From: an uncultured Granulosicoccaceae bacterium
GTDB taxonomy: Bacteria > Pseudomonadota > Gammaproteobacteria > Granulosicoccales > Granulosicoccaceae
NCBI GenBank assembly: GCA_937981955.1
Contig: CALJNA010000087.1
Coordinates: 29,663-93,662 of the forward strand
Direction of reading: 5' to 3'
DNA length: 64,000 nucleotides
The position numbers and the translations under genes are program-made. The notes below the pieces were generated by a model that saw only the letters and a list, made by a program, of their open reading frames with translations, ran no database searches and was not told the origin of the DNA. Positions 15,843 through 24,907 of this stretch are shown piece by piece; position 1 is the first letter of the stretch; every line of letters begins with the position of its first letter.

Positions 15843-17804
15843 ATGACTACGCCCTGGAGTAAGACGCATAAAGGTGAGCAGCATACGCTGCGAAAATTTG
15901 CCGATGGCGAAACAACCTGGAAAAACTGGACAGAACAAATCTTTGTTGCGGATGAATCGCACAAATGCCCAACCTACGTAAACCGGACACCACCATGTCA
16001 GGGAAGCTGCCCGTCGGGTGAGGATATTCGGGGTTGGTTGCTTATAGCGCGCGGTGTGGAAAAACCACCTGAAGGCATGACTTGGCAGGAATATGCTTTT
16101 CGCCGCTCCACCGATGCGAATCCGTTTCCATCTCAAATGGGGCGTGTATGTCCTGCACCGTGTGAGGCTGGTTGTAATCGCAACGACGTGGACGATTTTG
16201 TCGGTATAAACGCTGTTGAACAATACATTGGCGACACCGCGACAGAACAAGGCTTTTCATTTGAAAGTGCGCCATTAACCTCGGACAAACGTATCGCCAT
16301 TATTGGCGGTGGTCCCGCCGGAATGGCAGCGGCTTATCAGCTTCGGCGAAAAGGATATGCCAGTACCATTTTCGATGATCATGATGAGCTGGGTGGCATG
16401 ATGCGTTACGGCATTCCCGGGTATCGCACACCGCGTGAACACCTTGATTCAGAAATCAACCGTATTCTGGCTCTTGGCGATATTGATGTTCAGCTCGGTG
16501 TACGTGTGGGTGAGGACATATCGATTGAAACACTCGACAAAGATTATGATGCAGTGCTTTGGGCACTTGGATGTCAGACAGGGCGGGCGCTGCCGGTAGA
16601 AGGCGGTGATGCACCAAACTGTGTTAGTGGTGTGAAGTTTCTTGAAGCGTTTAATACAGGCAAGCTGCATGTTGCAACCGATAAAGTAGTGTGCGTTGGC
16701 GGTGGCGATACATCCATCGATGTTGTGTCTGTAGCCAGACGCCTTGGGAAAATAAACAAACTCAATGCCCAGGAGCGCCCCGAGCTGGTGGTGCATGGCT
16801 ATGTAGCTCACGACTCGGCAATGGCCGCTTCGCGCAGCGGTGCGGAAGTCACGCTGACTTCACTGCTGCCAAGAACCGCCATGACAGCGGCAGAGCATGA
16901 AGTACACGATGCATTAACTGAAGGTGTCACCATAATCAATGGTGTCATGCCGGTTCGTGTTATCACTGATGATTCCGGTCGAGCTACCGGTATTGTGTTG
17001 GCTGAGTGTACGGTCGATAAAGATGGTCGACCTGAGGTGGTTGAAGGAACCGAGCAAGAGATTGAAGCTGATCTGATCGTTTCAGCGATTGGACAAGGCG
17101 GAAATCTGCACGGACTCGAAGAGCTGGACAACGGACGAGGCCTGATAGATAGCGATAGCTTTTATCAAGTGAAAGATCGGCCCGGGCATTTCGTCGCCGG
17201 TGACATTATACGACCGCATCTTTTAACCACAGCAATTGGTCAGGCGTCAGTTGCCGCCAATTCTATTGATCTATATCTGAAAGGTGATGAAATTCAGAAA
17301 CGCCCCAAGGTTGATGTGCACCATTTCAGTTTGCTGCAGAAGTTAAAGGAATCGAATCTTGAACCGGTTGAAGGCATTATGGAACCTCAATGGGGTACTG
17401 ATAGTTCAGAGGGTGCTGTCCATAACTACGAAGATCGCTCTGCACATGAAATAGCCGCAGCCGATGAGCTTTTTCTGGGTCACTGGAAAGAAGAACAGCG
17501 GCATAAACGTGAAGAACAGGTGCCTCAGGGAGAAGAAGTGCTCGGTCATTTTACCGAACGTATGGTTAGACTAACCGAGGAACAGGCAGTGGCCGAAGCG
17601 GGACGATGCATGAGTTGTGGCATGTGTTTCGAATGCGACAATTGCATGATTTATTGTCCGCAGGATGCTGTTTTTCGCGTTAAGAAAGATAAAAGCACGA
17701 CGGGGCGCTATGTCGATACTGATTACAGCAAGTGCATAGGCTGTCATGTTTGTGCAGATGTTTGTCCTTCAGGCTATATCGACATGGGTATGGGAGGACA
17801 CTGA
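15843..17804 (+). CDS. dsrL: DsrL iron-sulfur flavoprotein (NAD(P)H:acceptor oxidoreductase)
   Basis: Cytoplasmic 653-aa GltD-like flavoprotein that takes electrons from rDsrAB to NAD(P)+. Order of parts: an N-terminal cysteine region (CPTYVNRTPPCQGSCPSGED, VCPAPCEAGC), the FAD site IAIIGGGPAGMAAAYQL near residue 155, the second nucleotide site VVCVGGGDTSIDVVSVA near 285, and a C-terminal two-cluster ferredoxin domain (CMSCGMCFECDNCMIYC and CIGCHVCADVC). The C-terminal ferredoxin is found in the DsrL of sulfur oxidizers. It sits 14 bases after dsrK and 3 bases before dsrJ. Confidence 0.95.
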   Translation: MTTPWSKTHKGEQHTLRKFADGETTWKNWTEQIFVADESHKCPTYVNRTPPCQGSCPSGEDIRGWLLIARGVEKPPEGMTWQEYAFRRSTDANPFPSQMGRVCPAPCEAGCNRNDVDDFVGINAVEQYIGDTATEQGFSFESAPLTSDKRIAIIGGGPAGMAAAYQLRRKGYASTIFDDHDELGGMMRYGIPGYRTPREHLDSEINRILALGDIDVQLGVRVGEDISIETLDKDYDAVLWALGCQTGRALPVEGGDAPNCVSGVKFLEAFNTGKLHVATDKVVCVGGGDTSIDVVSVARRLGKINKLNAQERPELVVHGYVAHDSAMAASRSGAEVTLTSLLPRTAMTAAEHEVHDALTEGVTIINGVMPVRVITDDSGRATGIVLAECTVDKDGRPEVVEGTEQEIEADLIVSAIGQGGNLHGLEELDNGRGLIDSDSFYQVKDRPGHFVAGDIIRPHLLTTAIGQASVAANSIDLYLKGDEIQKRPKVDVHHFSLLQKLKESNLEPVEGIMEPQWGTDSSEGAVHNYEDRSAHEIAAADELFLGHWKEEQRHKREEQVPQGEEVLGHFTERMVRLTEEQAVAEAGRCMSCGMCFECDNCMIYCPQDAVFRVKKDKSTTGRYVDTDYSKCIGCHVCADVCPSGYIDMGMGGH

Positions 17805-17807
17805 TCT

Positions 17808-18350
17808 ATGTCGTTCGGTTCCTCATCACGCACGGTGCAGGGTGTGCTTTTGCTGATCGGTCTGATACTTGGCTGGTCAAGCATGGCGGGTGAGCCCGGA
17901 CCGGTTATACCAAAAGGAAAAGGTGAACAGTGCGTTGCGGAGACCGACTTCATGCGTCGCAACCACATGGATTTAATCGTACATCAACGCGATGATACGG
18001 TTATTCGAGGCATTCGCGATGAACCGTTTAGTCTGGTTGAATGTGTGGATTGTCACGTACAGCTTGATGAAGACAACCAGGCCGTGCGCATCGATGAAGA
18101 GGGGCAGTTTTGCGCCAGCTGTCATGCGTATGTGGCTGTGAAAATAGACTGTTTTGGTTGTCATGCGGCAGTACCTGACCCGGTGGTACCTGACCCGGTG
18201 GTACCTGACGTAGCCCAGCAAGATTCTGTGGATGGTTCGCATTGGTTACCGAACAAGCAGTTGCTTGCCTTTAAACAGACATTGCCCACAGCAGTACCTC
18301 CTGCTTTGAGTCACCATAAAAATGAAGCCGACACCGTCAGATCAGAATAA
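17808..18350 (+). CDS. dsrJ: DsrJ triheme cytochrome c
   Basis: Periplasmic subunit of DsrMKJOP, anchored by an uncleaved N-terminal helix (GVLLLIGLILGWSSMAG). Three heme c motifs are visible: CVDCH, CASCH and CFGCH. The 180-aa protein then has an unusual short tandem repeat of VPDPV (18171-18209) and a hydrophilic tail whose coding sequence overlaps dsrO by 29 bases. Length is somewhat above the usual because of this tail. Confidence 0.93.
   Translation: MSFGSSSRTVQGVLLLIGLILGWSSMAGEPGPVIPKGKGEQCVAETDFMRRNHMDLIVHQRDDTVIRGIRDEPFSLVECVDCHVQLDEDNQAVRIDEEGQFCASCHAYVAVKIDCFGCHAAVPDPVVPDPVVPDVAQQDSVDGSHWLPNKQLLAFKQTLPTAVPPALSHHKNEADTVRSE
18171..18209 (+). repeat. 15-bp tandem repeat inside dsrJ
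   Basis: The unit GTACCTGACCCGGTG occurs perfectly at 18171-18185 and 18186-18200, with a partial third copy to 18209. It encodes VPDPV-VPDPV-VPD just after the third heme motif. In-frame units mean slippage would change linker length without breaking the gene. Confidence 0.8.
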
Positions 18351-19086
18351 GGCCGTTTCAGCGCGCAGAAGTTTTTTGCAGCGCCTTGGCTTGCTGGGTG
18401 CGGCAACTGCGGTAGCGCCGGCTTTGCTGCCGGCGATAAGTCGTGCCAAAGTCACCGCGCTTAAGGGTGTTTCGGATGAACAGCGCTGGGGATTAATGAT
18501 TGACACCAGTAAATGTGCGACCGGCTGTGATGCGTGTGTTCGAGGATGTCACGATGAGCATGGTATTTCCAGTACTGGCAATGAACACACCGATGCTCAG
18601 TGGATCCGTAAAATTGATCTGCAGGATAATCTGACTGGTCAGGAGTCCTCATTGCCAATGATGTGTCAACACTGTGATTCAGCACCGTGTGTAGATGTAT
18701 GTCCTACAGGTGCATCGTTCAAGCGGGCCGATGGTGTTGTACTGGTGAACAAGCACACCTGTATTGGTTGCCGCTATTGCATGATGGCTTGTCCGTATAA
18801 GGCCCGTTCTTTCATACACGAACCCGTCACTGATCAGAAGTCATTGGCACCGCGAGGGCAGGGAACCGTCGAGAGCTGTACCTTGTGCGTCCATCGCATA
18901 GATGCCGATGATGACTTGCAACCTGCCTGTGCTGTTTCGTGTACAGAAGAAGGCCATAGTGCCATTCTGTTTGGTGATTTAAATGACAGTGAAAGCGATA
19001 TTTCCATAGCGATAGCGAAACATGATGCACAACAAGTACGCTCCGATTTGAATCTGAATACGGGCGTCAGGTATGCAAAGCTGTGA
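18322..19086 (+). CDS. dsrO: DsrO periplasmic ferredoxin subunit
   Basis: Tat-exported iron-sulfur subunit of DsrMKJOP, 254 aa. The signal is ARRSFLQRLGLLGAATAVA. Four cysteine groups follow: CATGCDACVRGC, CQHCDSAPCVDVC, CIGCRYCMMAC, and CTLC with CAVSC, as in the NrfC/PsrB family with several [4Fe-4S] clusters. It would pass electrons between DsrJ and DsrP. The ATG lies within the end of dsrJ and its TGA overlaps the dsrP GTG. Confidence 0.94.
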   Translation: MKPTPSDQNKAVSARRSFLQRLGLLGAATAVAPALLPAISRAKVTALKGVSDEQRWGLMIDTSKCATGCDACVRGCHDEHGISSTGNEHTDAQWIRKIDLQDNLTGQESSLPMMCQHCDSAPCVDVCPTGASFKRADGVVLVNKHTCIGCRYCMMACPYKARSFIHEPVTDQKSLAPRGQGTVESCTLCVHRIDADDDLQPACAVSCTEEGHSAILFGDLNDSESDISIAIAKHDAQQVRSDLNLNTGVRYAKL

Positions 19087-20282
19087 TTGATCAGGCTCGA
19101 TACGAAACGCTTGCTCCGCGCGCATTCAGCTATCCGCTGGTATTGATCGCTTGTGTTTTGTTGGCGGGAGTTGGTGCTTATTGCGCACTGACAATGGAGC
19201 ATGCCGGACACAGTATTACCGGCATGAACAATCATGTTGTCTGGGGTCTGCCACATGTGTTTGCGGTGTCTTTAATAGTAGCAGCTTCGGGTGCTTTGAA
19301 TGGCGCAACAATGGCGTCCGTGTTTGGTCTGGCGCACTATAAGCCGGTTGCGCGGTTATCAATCGCTCTTGCAATGAGTTTGCTGGTGGGTGGTCTGTTG
19401 GTTCTGGTACTTGATCTTGGTCGGCCCGATCGATTGATCATTGCTATGACAACCTACAACTTCCGTTCTGTTTTTGCCTGGAATATCTTTCTGTATAACG
19501 GCTTTCTGATTATCGGTGCCTGGTATTTATGGATGATGATGGAAAGGCGTTTTAACCAGTACGTTCCATTGGCTGGTCGTGTCGCTCTTGCCTGGCGTAT
19601 TATTTTGACCACAGGAACCGGTTGCATATTCGGCTTCCTGGTTGGCCGAAACGCGCTTGATTCAGCGCTTTTGGCACCCATGTTTATCGCATTGTCTTTG
19701 GTTATGGGTACAGCGGTACTGAGTCTGGCGATTATTGCACTTAATCGTTGGACAGCGGCCATCCTCAATGAACAGCTGATCGATTCGCTATCAAGATTGT
19801 TAGTCTGGTTTGTACTTGCACTGGTTTATTTTTCTGTTGTGCATCACGTCACTAACCTTTACGTCGCAGAGCATCATGAAATAGAGCGCTTCACGTTGGT
19901 TGGAAGATTCTCAGGCGTGTTCTGGATAGCCCACATAATCATAGGTGCTGTATTACCCATAGGCATTCTTGTCTATAAATCGATCAGCATCAGTATGCAT
20001 ATTCGATTGATAATCGGTTCAGTGCTGAGTCTGATGGGTGGTGCCGCTTTGCTGTACGTCGTTATTATTGGCTCACAAAGCACGCCTCAGTCGTTGTTCC
20101 CCGGGAAAACGGTATTGTCCAGTTCATTTGGTGACGCAGATATTCCGGCATATCAAGCCAGCATCTGGGAATGGGGGCTGGGTATAGGTGGTGTCGCTTT
20201 TGCGTTATTGCTGTGCTTGTTGTTACTCAGAGTGCTGCCGCTTCTGCCTGAGTCATTAACGGCAACGGAACCGAGACAATGA
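19083..20282 (+). CDS. dsrP: DsrP NrfD-type membrane subunit
   Basis: Integral membrane quinone-interacting subunit of DsrMKJOP, 399 aa with about ten hydrophobic helices (LVLIACVLLAGVGAYCAL, LSIALAMSLLVGGLLVLVLD, VAFALLLCLLLL). It belongs to the NrfD/PsrC family; the conserved GRPDRL loop is visible near residue 115. The start is a GTG at 19083 overlapping the dsrO stop as GTGA, and its own stop overlaps dsrN as ATGA, so J-O-P-N are translationally coupled. Confidence 0.93.
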   Translation: MIDQARYETLAPRAFSYPLVLIACVLLAGVGAYCALTMEHAGHSITGMNNHVVWGLPHVFAVSLIVAASGALNGATMASVFGLAHYKPVARLSIALAMSLLVGGLLVLVLDLGRPDRLIIAMTTYNFRSVFAWNIFLYNGFLIIGAWYLWMMMERRFNQYVPLAGRVALAWRIILTTGTGCIFGFLVGRNALDSALLAPMFIALSLVMGTAVLSLAIIALNRWTAAILNEQLIDSLSRLLVWFVLALVYFSVVHHVTNLYVAEHHEIERFTLVGRFSGVFWIAHIIIGAVLPIGILVYKSISISMHIRLIIGSVLSLMGGAALLYVVIIGSQSTPQSLFPGKTVLSSSFGDADIPAYQASIWEWGLGIGGVAFALLLCLLLLRVLPLLPESLTATEPRQ

Positions 20283-21694
20283 ACGGCACTGACGAAAAGC
20301 GCAGGTATGCAGGGCATTTTGTTTCTGCTCCATGGCGCTCAAGCGGTAAATCGATGGTGAGTATGGGCTTGGCAAGAGCCGCCACTCGACGATCTACCCT
20401 TGTGCAAACTTTTAAAAAAGGTCCGGATTACATCGACCCGTTGTGGTTAAAGGCTGCCAGTCATAACCCGTGCTACAACCTTGATCCGTTTATACAAAAC
20501 GATGCTGAGCTGCATCGCACATTTAACGCCAATATAAATCAACTGGTATTAGTTGAAGGTACGATGGGCTTGCATGACGGATTGGCTGTGGACGGATCCG
20601 ACTCCAATGCAGCCATTGCCAATTGCCTGAATATGCCTGTGCTGCTGGTTGTCGATTGTCGAGGTATGCACAGAACCATTGCCTCGCTTGTCAACGGAAT
20701 AGTACAGTTCAACCCGGACGTTGCTTTTACCGGTCTTATCCTTAATCGCATTCGCTCTTCACGGCATGCCAGCAAGATTGAATGTGCGCTCACGGAATAC
20801 TGTGACGTCGATGTCATTGGCGTCGTCGCCGAAAACGACCAGTTGCATATTGATGAGCGTGAGCTCGGGCTTGTACCAGCACCTGACCATGCCATTGCAA
20901 ATCAGTTTATCGATACGGTCGCCGATGTTCTGGAAAGCTCGTGCGATATTGATCGCTTGTTGCTACCCAACCTTTCTTCAACAACTGTGTCCGCGGATAG
21001 TCAGTTCAGCGCTGCCGCTATCCACGACTTGTCACATATAAGTATTGCCATTGCCCGCGATGAAGCCTTTCATTTTTACTACGAGGATGATCTAAAGGAG
21101 CTTCGATCGCGTGGGGTACAACTGATCGAGTTCTCGCCGTTACGCGATACGCTTCCAGCCGATATAGACGGGCTGCTAATTGGCGGCGGTTTCCCCGAAC
21201 GTCATGTTGCTGCACTGTCAGAGAATCTGGCTTGCCGAGCTGCAATAGCCCGCGCGGTTGAGGACGGTTTGCCGGTCAGGGCAGAATGTGGAGGCTTGAT
21301 GTACCTGTGCCAGTCGATAGAGGTGAGTAATGTTGTCTGGCCAATGGTTGATGTTATCAAGGGAGCAGTCAGTATGCAGACTCGGCCACAAGGTCGCGGT
21401 TACATGAAACTTGCGCATAAGAATGGGCCAATTGCATCCGCTCAAGTTAGCGATATTTTGCCTGCCCATGAATTTCACCATTCAACGATTGCGTTTGACA
21501 CCGAGCCGGAATATGCCTTTCGTGTCAGCCGCGGACACGGCATTGATGGCAAGCATGATGGCGTTTGTGTGCACAACGTCATTGCCAGCTATGCGCACTT
21601 TCGCCATACTGAATCGACTCCGTGGATAGATTGGTTTCTGGACACTGTTCAGCGTTCAAAGCAGGATTCCCTCAGGACAATCAATCATGTTTAA
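20279..21694 (+). CDS. dsrN: DsrN siroheme amidase (CobB/CbiA-like)
   Basis: A 471-aa protein of the cobyrinic acid a,c-diamide synthase family, which in dsr operons amidates siroheme for DsrAB. The N-terminal P-loop region is APWRSSGKSMVSMGLARA, then FKKGPDYIDPLW and LVEGTMGLHDG. The C-terminal class I glutaminase domain has its nucleophile in VRAECGGLMYL and a GGGFPERH loop. No other cobalamin gene is near, which supports DsrN rather than B12 synthesis. Confidence 0.93.
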   Translation: MNGTDEKRRYAGHFVSAPWRSSGKSMVSMGLARAATRRSTLVQTFKKGPDYIDPLWLKAASHNPCYNLDPFIQNDAELHRTFNANINQLVLVEGTMGLHDGLAVDGSDSNAAIANCLNMPVLLVVDCRGMHRTIASLVNGIVQFNPDVAFTGLILNRIRSSRHASKIECALTEYCDVDVIGVVAENDQLHIDERELGLVPAPDHAIANQFIDTVADVLESSCDIDRLLLPNLSSTTVSADSQFSAAAIHDLSHISIAIARDEAFHFYYEDDLKELRSRGVQLIEFSPLRDTLPADIDGLLIGGGFPERHVAALSENLACRAAIARAVEDGLPVRAECGGLMYLCQSIEVSNVVWPMVDVIKGAVSMQTRPQGRGYMKLAHKNGPIASAQVSDILPAHEFHHSTIAFDTEPEYAFRVSRGHGIDGKHDGVCVHNVIASYAHFRHTESTPWIDWFLDTVQRSKQDSLRTINHV

Positions 21695-22079
21695 AGTGAC
21701 AAAAGCTGCAGCCAATGAACTCAAGCGCAGCATGCAACATCATGACTTTGATGATATGCCTTTGCGAGTGGCTGCTCAGCGAGTGGCTGATGGCTCCTTC
21801 GAATACCAGATGGGCTTTGATGAAGCCGGTCCGGGTGACAGTATGTTTTCCTCAGCAGGTATCGATGTAGTGATTGCGAAAGATCACAAGGCGTTGTTGA
21901 ATGGAACAGAGCTTGATTATGTCGAGCTTGATGAGGGCGGTAAACACTTTATTTTCAAAAACCCAAACGATCCAGCTTATGTTGCACCGAGCGAAGATGA
22001 GGTAAGTGACACATCCGACACTGAAGGCAGTGAACCAGGCACATCAAAAAGCGGCGCGCTAAAAGGTCATGGCAACTAA
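21687..22079 (+). CDS. dsrR: DsrR, cysteine-free A-type scaffold homologue
   Basis: A 130-aa IscA-like protein with the opening FKVTKAAANELK and the central LRVAAQRVADGSFEYQMGFDEA. It contains no cysteine at all, so it cannot hold an Fe-S cluster like IscA; this is the known property of DsrR, which affects dsr expression after transcription. The last 30 residues are an acidic, Ser-rich low-complexity tail. It overlaps dsrN by 8 bases and the sensor kinase by 11 bases. In Allochromatium dsrS follows; here a two-component system takes that place. Confidence 0.9.
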   Translation: MFKVTKAAANELKRSMQHHDFDDMPLRVAAQRVADGSFEYQMGFDEAGPGDSMFSSAGIDVVIAKDHKALLNGTELDYVELDEGGKHFIFKNPNDPAYVAPSEDEVSDTSDTEGSEPGTSKSGALKGHGN

Positions 22080-23721
22080 GCCGCCACCAAAGCCGGACTA
22101 TCGGACTAGAAGAGGAGAAATATCGGCCTATGGCCGGGCAATGGCTTCCTCGAAACGACTGCAGTGGTTAACGATTGGCGTCGGGGTTTTCACCGCTGCT
22201 TTGATCATTCTGCTGTTCAGCATGTCGTGGCCGGTTCCGCGCACACAGTTTTTGATCATCTGTACTTTGACATTGTTTCTGCTTGTCGTCGGGCTTTGGT
22301 CGATTCATCGATATACGATACGTCACTTCATTGAGCCCGACTTGGCTTTTCGCATGTGGCTTCAGCAAGTCTGTGATGGCGAGCTCGATGCCACTATAGG
22401 TCTGGATGAGAGTCATCAGCATTATAAAGAACTCAATTTTCACACCCGCAACCTTGCATCATCATTGCGACGACTTTCAGACGATATGGATTCACTGGTT
22501 GAGTCGCAAACCAGAAAGCTCAGTGATCAGAAAACGGTGATGGAGCTGCTGTTCAAGCTAACTGCCGATGTGTCCAGTGAAACTGAAGATGAGGCCGCGT
22601 TTGGTACTGTGTGTGATTATCTTGCTGAGTGGTTTCAGTCGACACGCGTTAGCTGTTATCGCGTGGTAAACAACCAGCAGGAATTGCGCTGCGTTGCTAC
22701 TCGTCGTGCTGATCGGGCTGGTTCTTCATCGGTTGTGGCGAAGCCGGACGATACTCTTATTACTGCTGCAATAAAACGGGACAGCATTCCGCATACCATC
22801 AGTCGTGTCGCCGTAGCCAGTGCTGGCAGCGCAACCAGCGCTCAGCATTGGGTTCCGTTTTTTTGTGGCGAGCGCAGAGAAGGTGTGTTGATTATCGATA
22901 GAAACGACTCTGAAACATCCGAGCATATAGAAACGAAACGTGTGCTCTCAACGGTATCGGAACAACTGAGTCTGTTGTGCGGTCAACAGCTGGTTCAGGA
23001 ACAGATGCTACAGGCGCGGTTAAGTCGAGATCGAAATGAGTTGGCGGCCGAAATTCATGATTCGCTTGCGCAGACTCTACTTGCTCTGCGTTATCAGACA
23101 ACTTTGCTTAGCGAGAAATTGAAGTCACAGGGCGACGAGAAAACCTACCAGGACATGTTAAAAATTGGTGGTTCAATCGAGGAGGCGAACGAAGAAGTTC
23201 GTGGGTTAATACGCGAATATCGCAATCCATTATCCGAGCATCGCTATGCTGATTCTTTGCAAGAAGTTATAGATGAATTTAGTCAGTCCAGTGGCATAAC
23301 TGTGTTTTTTCAGTCCGACGACCCGCAAATCAGGTTTACTCCTCGAGAAGAGTCTACTTTGCAAAGGATCATTGCTGAAGCGCTGAACAACACGCGCAAA
23401 TATGCAAAAGCGTCCATGATTCGGGTCTATCTTCAACAAGAACCATCGGGGATGAGGCGTATTCTTGTTGAAGATGATGGCATTGGATTCGATCAAAAGA
23501 CCAGTGCTGTCCCAAGCGTGGCACCTGACACGCGAGCAGATAAAACAAATGCATCGTCGGGTGGTGTTAACGATAATGCAGAACACATCGGACTCACCAT
23601 AATGCGTGAACGGGCGTGGAGTATCGGCGCGAAAATGAGTATCGATTCTGAAGTAGGTGAAGGAACGCGACTCTCGATAACCATGCCGCCAATGATTGAA
23701 ACCAGTCGAGAGTCCGCATGA
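22069..23721 (+). CDS. NarX-type sensor histidine kinase at the end of the dsr operon
   Basis: A 550-aa membrane sensor. Two N-terminal membrane helices (LTIGVGVFTAALIILLF, FLIICTLTLFLLVVGLW) are separated by only a few residues, so there is almost no periplasmic sensor domain. A GAF-like region spans roughly residues 160-300. The HisKA_3 box is ELAAEIHDSLAQTLLALRY with phospho-His near residue 330. The ATPase domain has N box (AEALNNTRKYAKAS), G1 (VEDDGIGFD) and G2 (HIGLTIMRERA). The gene overlaps dsrR by 11 bases and the regulator by 4. The GAF domain suggests an internal redox, ligand or heme signal. Control of sulfur oxidation is inferred from position only. Confidence 0.88.
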   Translation: MATKPPPKPDYRTRRGEISAYGRAMASSKRLQWLTIGVGVFTAALIILLFSMSWPVPRTQFLIICTLTLFLLVVGLWSIHRYTIRHFIEPDLAFRMWLQQVCDGELDATIGLDESHQHYKELNFHTRNLASSLRRLSDDMDSLVESQTRKLSDQKTVMELLFKLTADVSSETEDEAAFGTVCDYLAEWFQSTRVSCYRVVNNQQELRCVATRRADRAGSSSVVAKPDDTLITAAIKRDSIPHTISRVAVASAGSATSAQHWVPFFCGERREGVLIIDRNDSETSEHIETKRVLSTVSEQLSLLCGQQLVQEQMLQARLSRDRNELAAEIHDSLAQTLLALRYQTTLLSEKLKSQGDEKTYQDMLKIGGSIEEANEEVRGLIREYRNPLSEHRYADSLQEVIDEFSQSSGITVFFQSDDPQIRFTPREESTLQRIIAEALNNTRKYAKASMIRVYLQQEPSGMRRILVEDDGIGFDQKTSAVPSVAPDTRADKTNASSGGVNDNAEHIGLTIMRERAWSIGAKMSIDSEVGEGTRLSITMPPMIETSRESA

Positions 23722-24386
23722 GTGCTAATCCGTTAAGCGTTGTCATCATAGATGATCATGCTTTGTTTCGTAACGGTTTAAATCAGTTGCTGACCAGTCG
23801 CGATATCAGTGTCGTTGGCATGACCGGTGTGCCAACCGAGGCCGTTGAGCTGATAAGAGATACCGGACCAGATGTCGTTCTGCTCGACTTACGCATGCCT
23901 GAACTGGGTGGTCTTGAGGTGCTGGTTCAGATTCGTCGGGCCATGCCCGAACAGTGTGTCGTTATACTCACCACCAGTGTTGAAGAGAACGATCTGATGG
24001 AAGCTTTGAAGCTCGGTGCAATGGGCTATTTATTGAAAGACATGGAGCTGGATGTATTGGTTCAGCTACTTCATCAAGCGAAGTCTGGCGATACGGTTGT
24101 TGCTCCTGATTTAACAAGTTTGCTGGCCCGCGCCGCTGTTTCTCGTGAGACCGGGCCGGATCCGTCAGTTACTGAGACTTATAATTTGACACCGCGAGAG
24201 ATGGATATTCTTTATCACATTGCGCAGGGAAAAAGTAACAAAGACATTGCAGCAGCATTGGGTATAGTCGATGGCACAGTTAAGTTACATGTTCGAGCTG
24301 TGTTGAAGAAACTGAATGTGCAATCGCGCGTGCAGGCGGCAGTGCTGGCTATCTCGGAAAACTTATGTGATGGTCGTGACAGCTAA
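23718..24386 (+). CDS. NarL/FixJ-family response regulator
   Basis: A 222-aa regulator. The receiver has VVIIDDHALFRNG with acidic residues 12-13, the phosphoryl-acceptor Asp57 in VVLLDLRMPE, Thr in VILTTSVEEN and Lys in YLLKDMELD. The LuxR-type helix-turn-helix is LTPREMDILYHIAQGKSNKDIA with VDGTVKLHVRAVLKKL as recognition helix. The ATG overlaps the kinase stop (ATGA). It is the last plus-strand gene of the dsr transcript. It may bind the repeats before fccB or dsrA; this is inference. Confidence 0.9.
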   Translation: MSANPLSVVIIDDHALFRNGLNQLLTSRDISVVGMTGVPTEAVELIRDTGPDVVLLDLRMPELGGLEVLVQIRRAMPEQCVVILTTSVEENDLMEALKLGAMGYLLKDMELDVLVQLLHQAKSGDTVVAPDLTSLLARAAVSRETGPDPSVTETYNLTPREMDILYHIAQGKSNKDIAAALGIVDGTVKLHVRAVLKKLNVQSRVQAAVLAISENLCDGRDS

Positions 24387-24409
24387 TGGGTTTCGGTACA
24401 AAAAAGCCT

Positions 24410-24820
24410 TTAAGGCTTACTGTTCTGGCTGCCAGTTTCCATGTTGTCGGCATCGAGTTTATCCAACAGTTCTCCAAGCAGAAACCAGAAGAACTCATCT
24501 CCCTGGTAGCCGTACATGCGGCCAAGTTCGCGATCGTTTTCCACCAGTATAAAAGTCGGGGTTAATGTTTCGGGTTCTATATGAGCAAGGTCCGAAGGCC
24601 AGCCTTTATCGATGTTGACACGTCGAAGAGGTGCCCGTTTTCCTTCAGTCGTGTTTGGGTAGGCGGGGGCAATTTCGTCATTGAATCGTTGGCAATAAGG
24701 GCAGTGATCTTCTTCAATCATGATCAGCTGCGCAGCGTATACGCTAGGTAAAAAAAGCGAAAAACAAAGTATGCAAGCGGTGCGAAGCACAACGCAAGCG
24801 CCAATGCTGACTAACTGCAT
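24410..24820 (-). CDS. SoxS-like periplasmic thioredoxin
   Basis: A 136-aa exported thioredoxin-fold protein with a signal peptide (VVLRTACILCFSLFLPSVYA) and the active site HCPYCQRF. The stretch RFNDEIAPAYPNTTEGKRAPLRRVNID closely fits the pattern of SoxS of sulfur oxidizers, which reductively activates sulfur-oxidation proteins. A longer ATG at 24853 exists, but a TATACT hexamer on this strand (plus-strand 24860-24865) would leave almost no leader, so I prefer 24820. It converges with the response regulator and is divergent from the SoxW-like gene. Confidence 0.75.
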   Translation of the reverse strand: MQLVSIGACVVLRTACILCFSLFLPSVYAAQLIMIEEDHCPYCQRFNDEIAPAYPNTTEGKRAPLRRVNIDKGWPSDLAHIEPETLTPTFILVENDRELGRMYGYQGDEFFWFLLGELLDKLDADNMETGSQNSKP

Positions 24821-24907
24821 ATAGCCTAAAAGTGTGGGCTTGGTATATAACATATCGTTAGTATACCGTTGAAAACTTGCAGTTTCCGCTAAGTTGAGGT
24901 AAACAAG

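Noticed and set aside
22069..24386. dsrS expected after dsrR
   Set aside because: The gene after dsrR has histidine-kinase boxes and is not DsrS; no dsrS-like gene was seen in the window.
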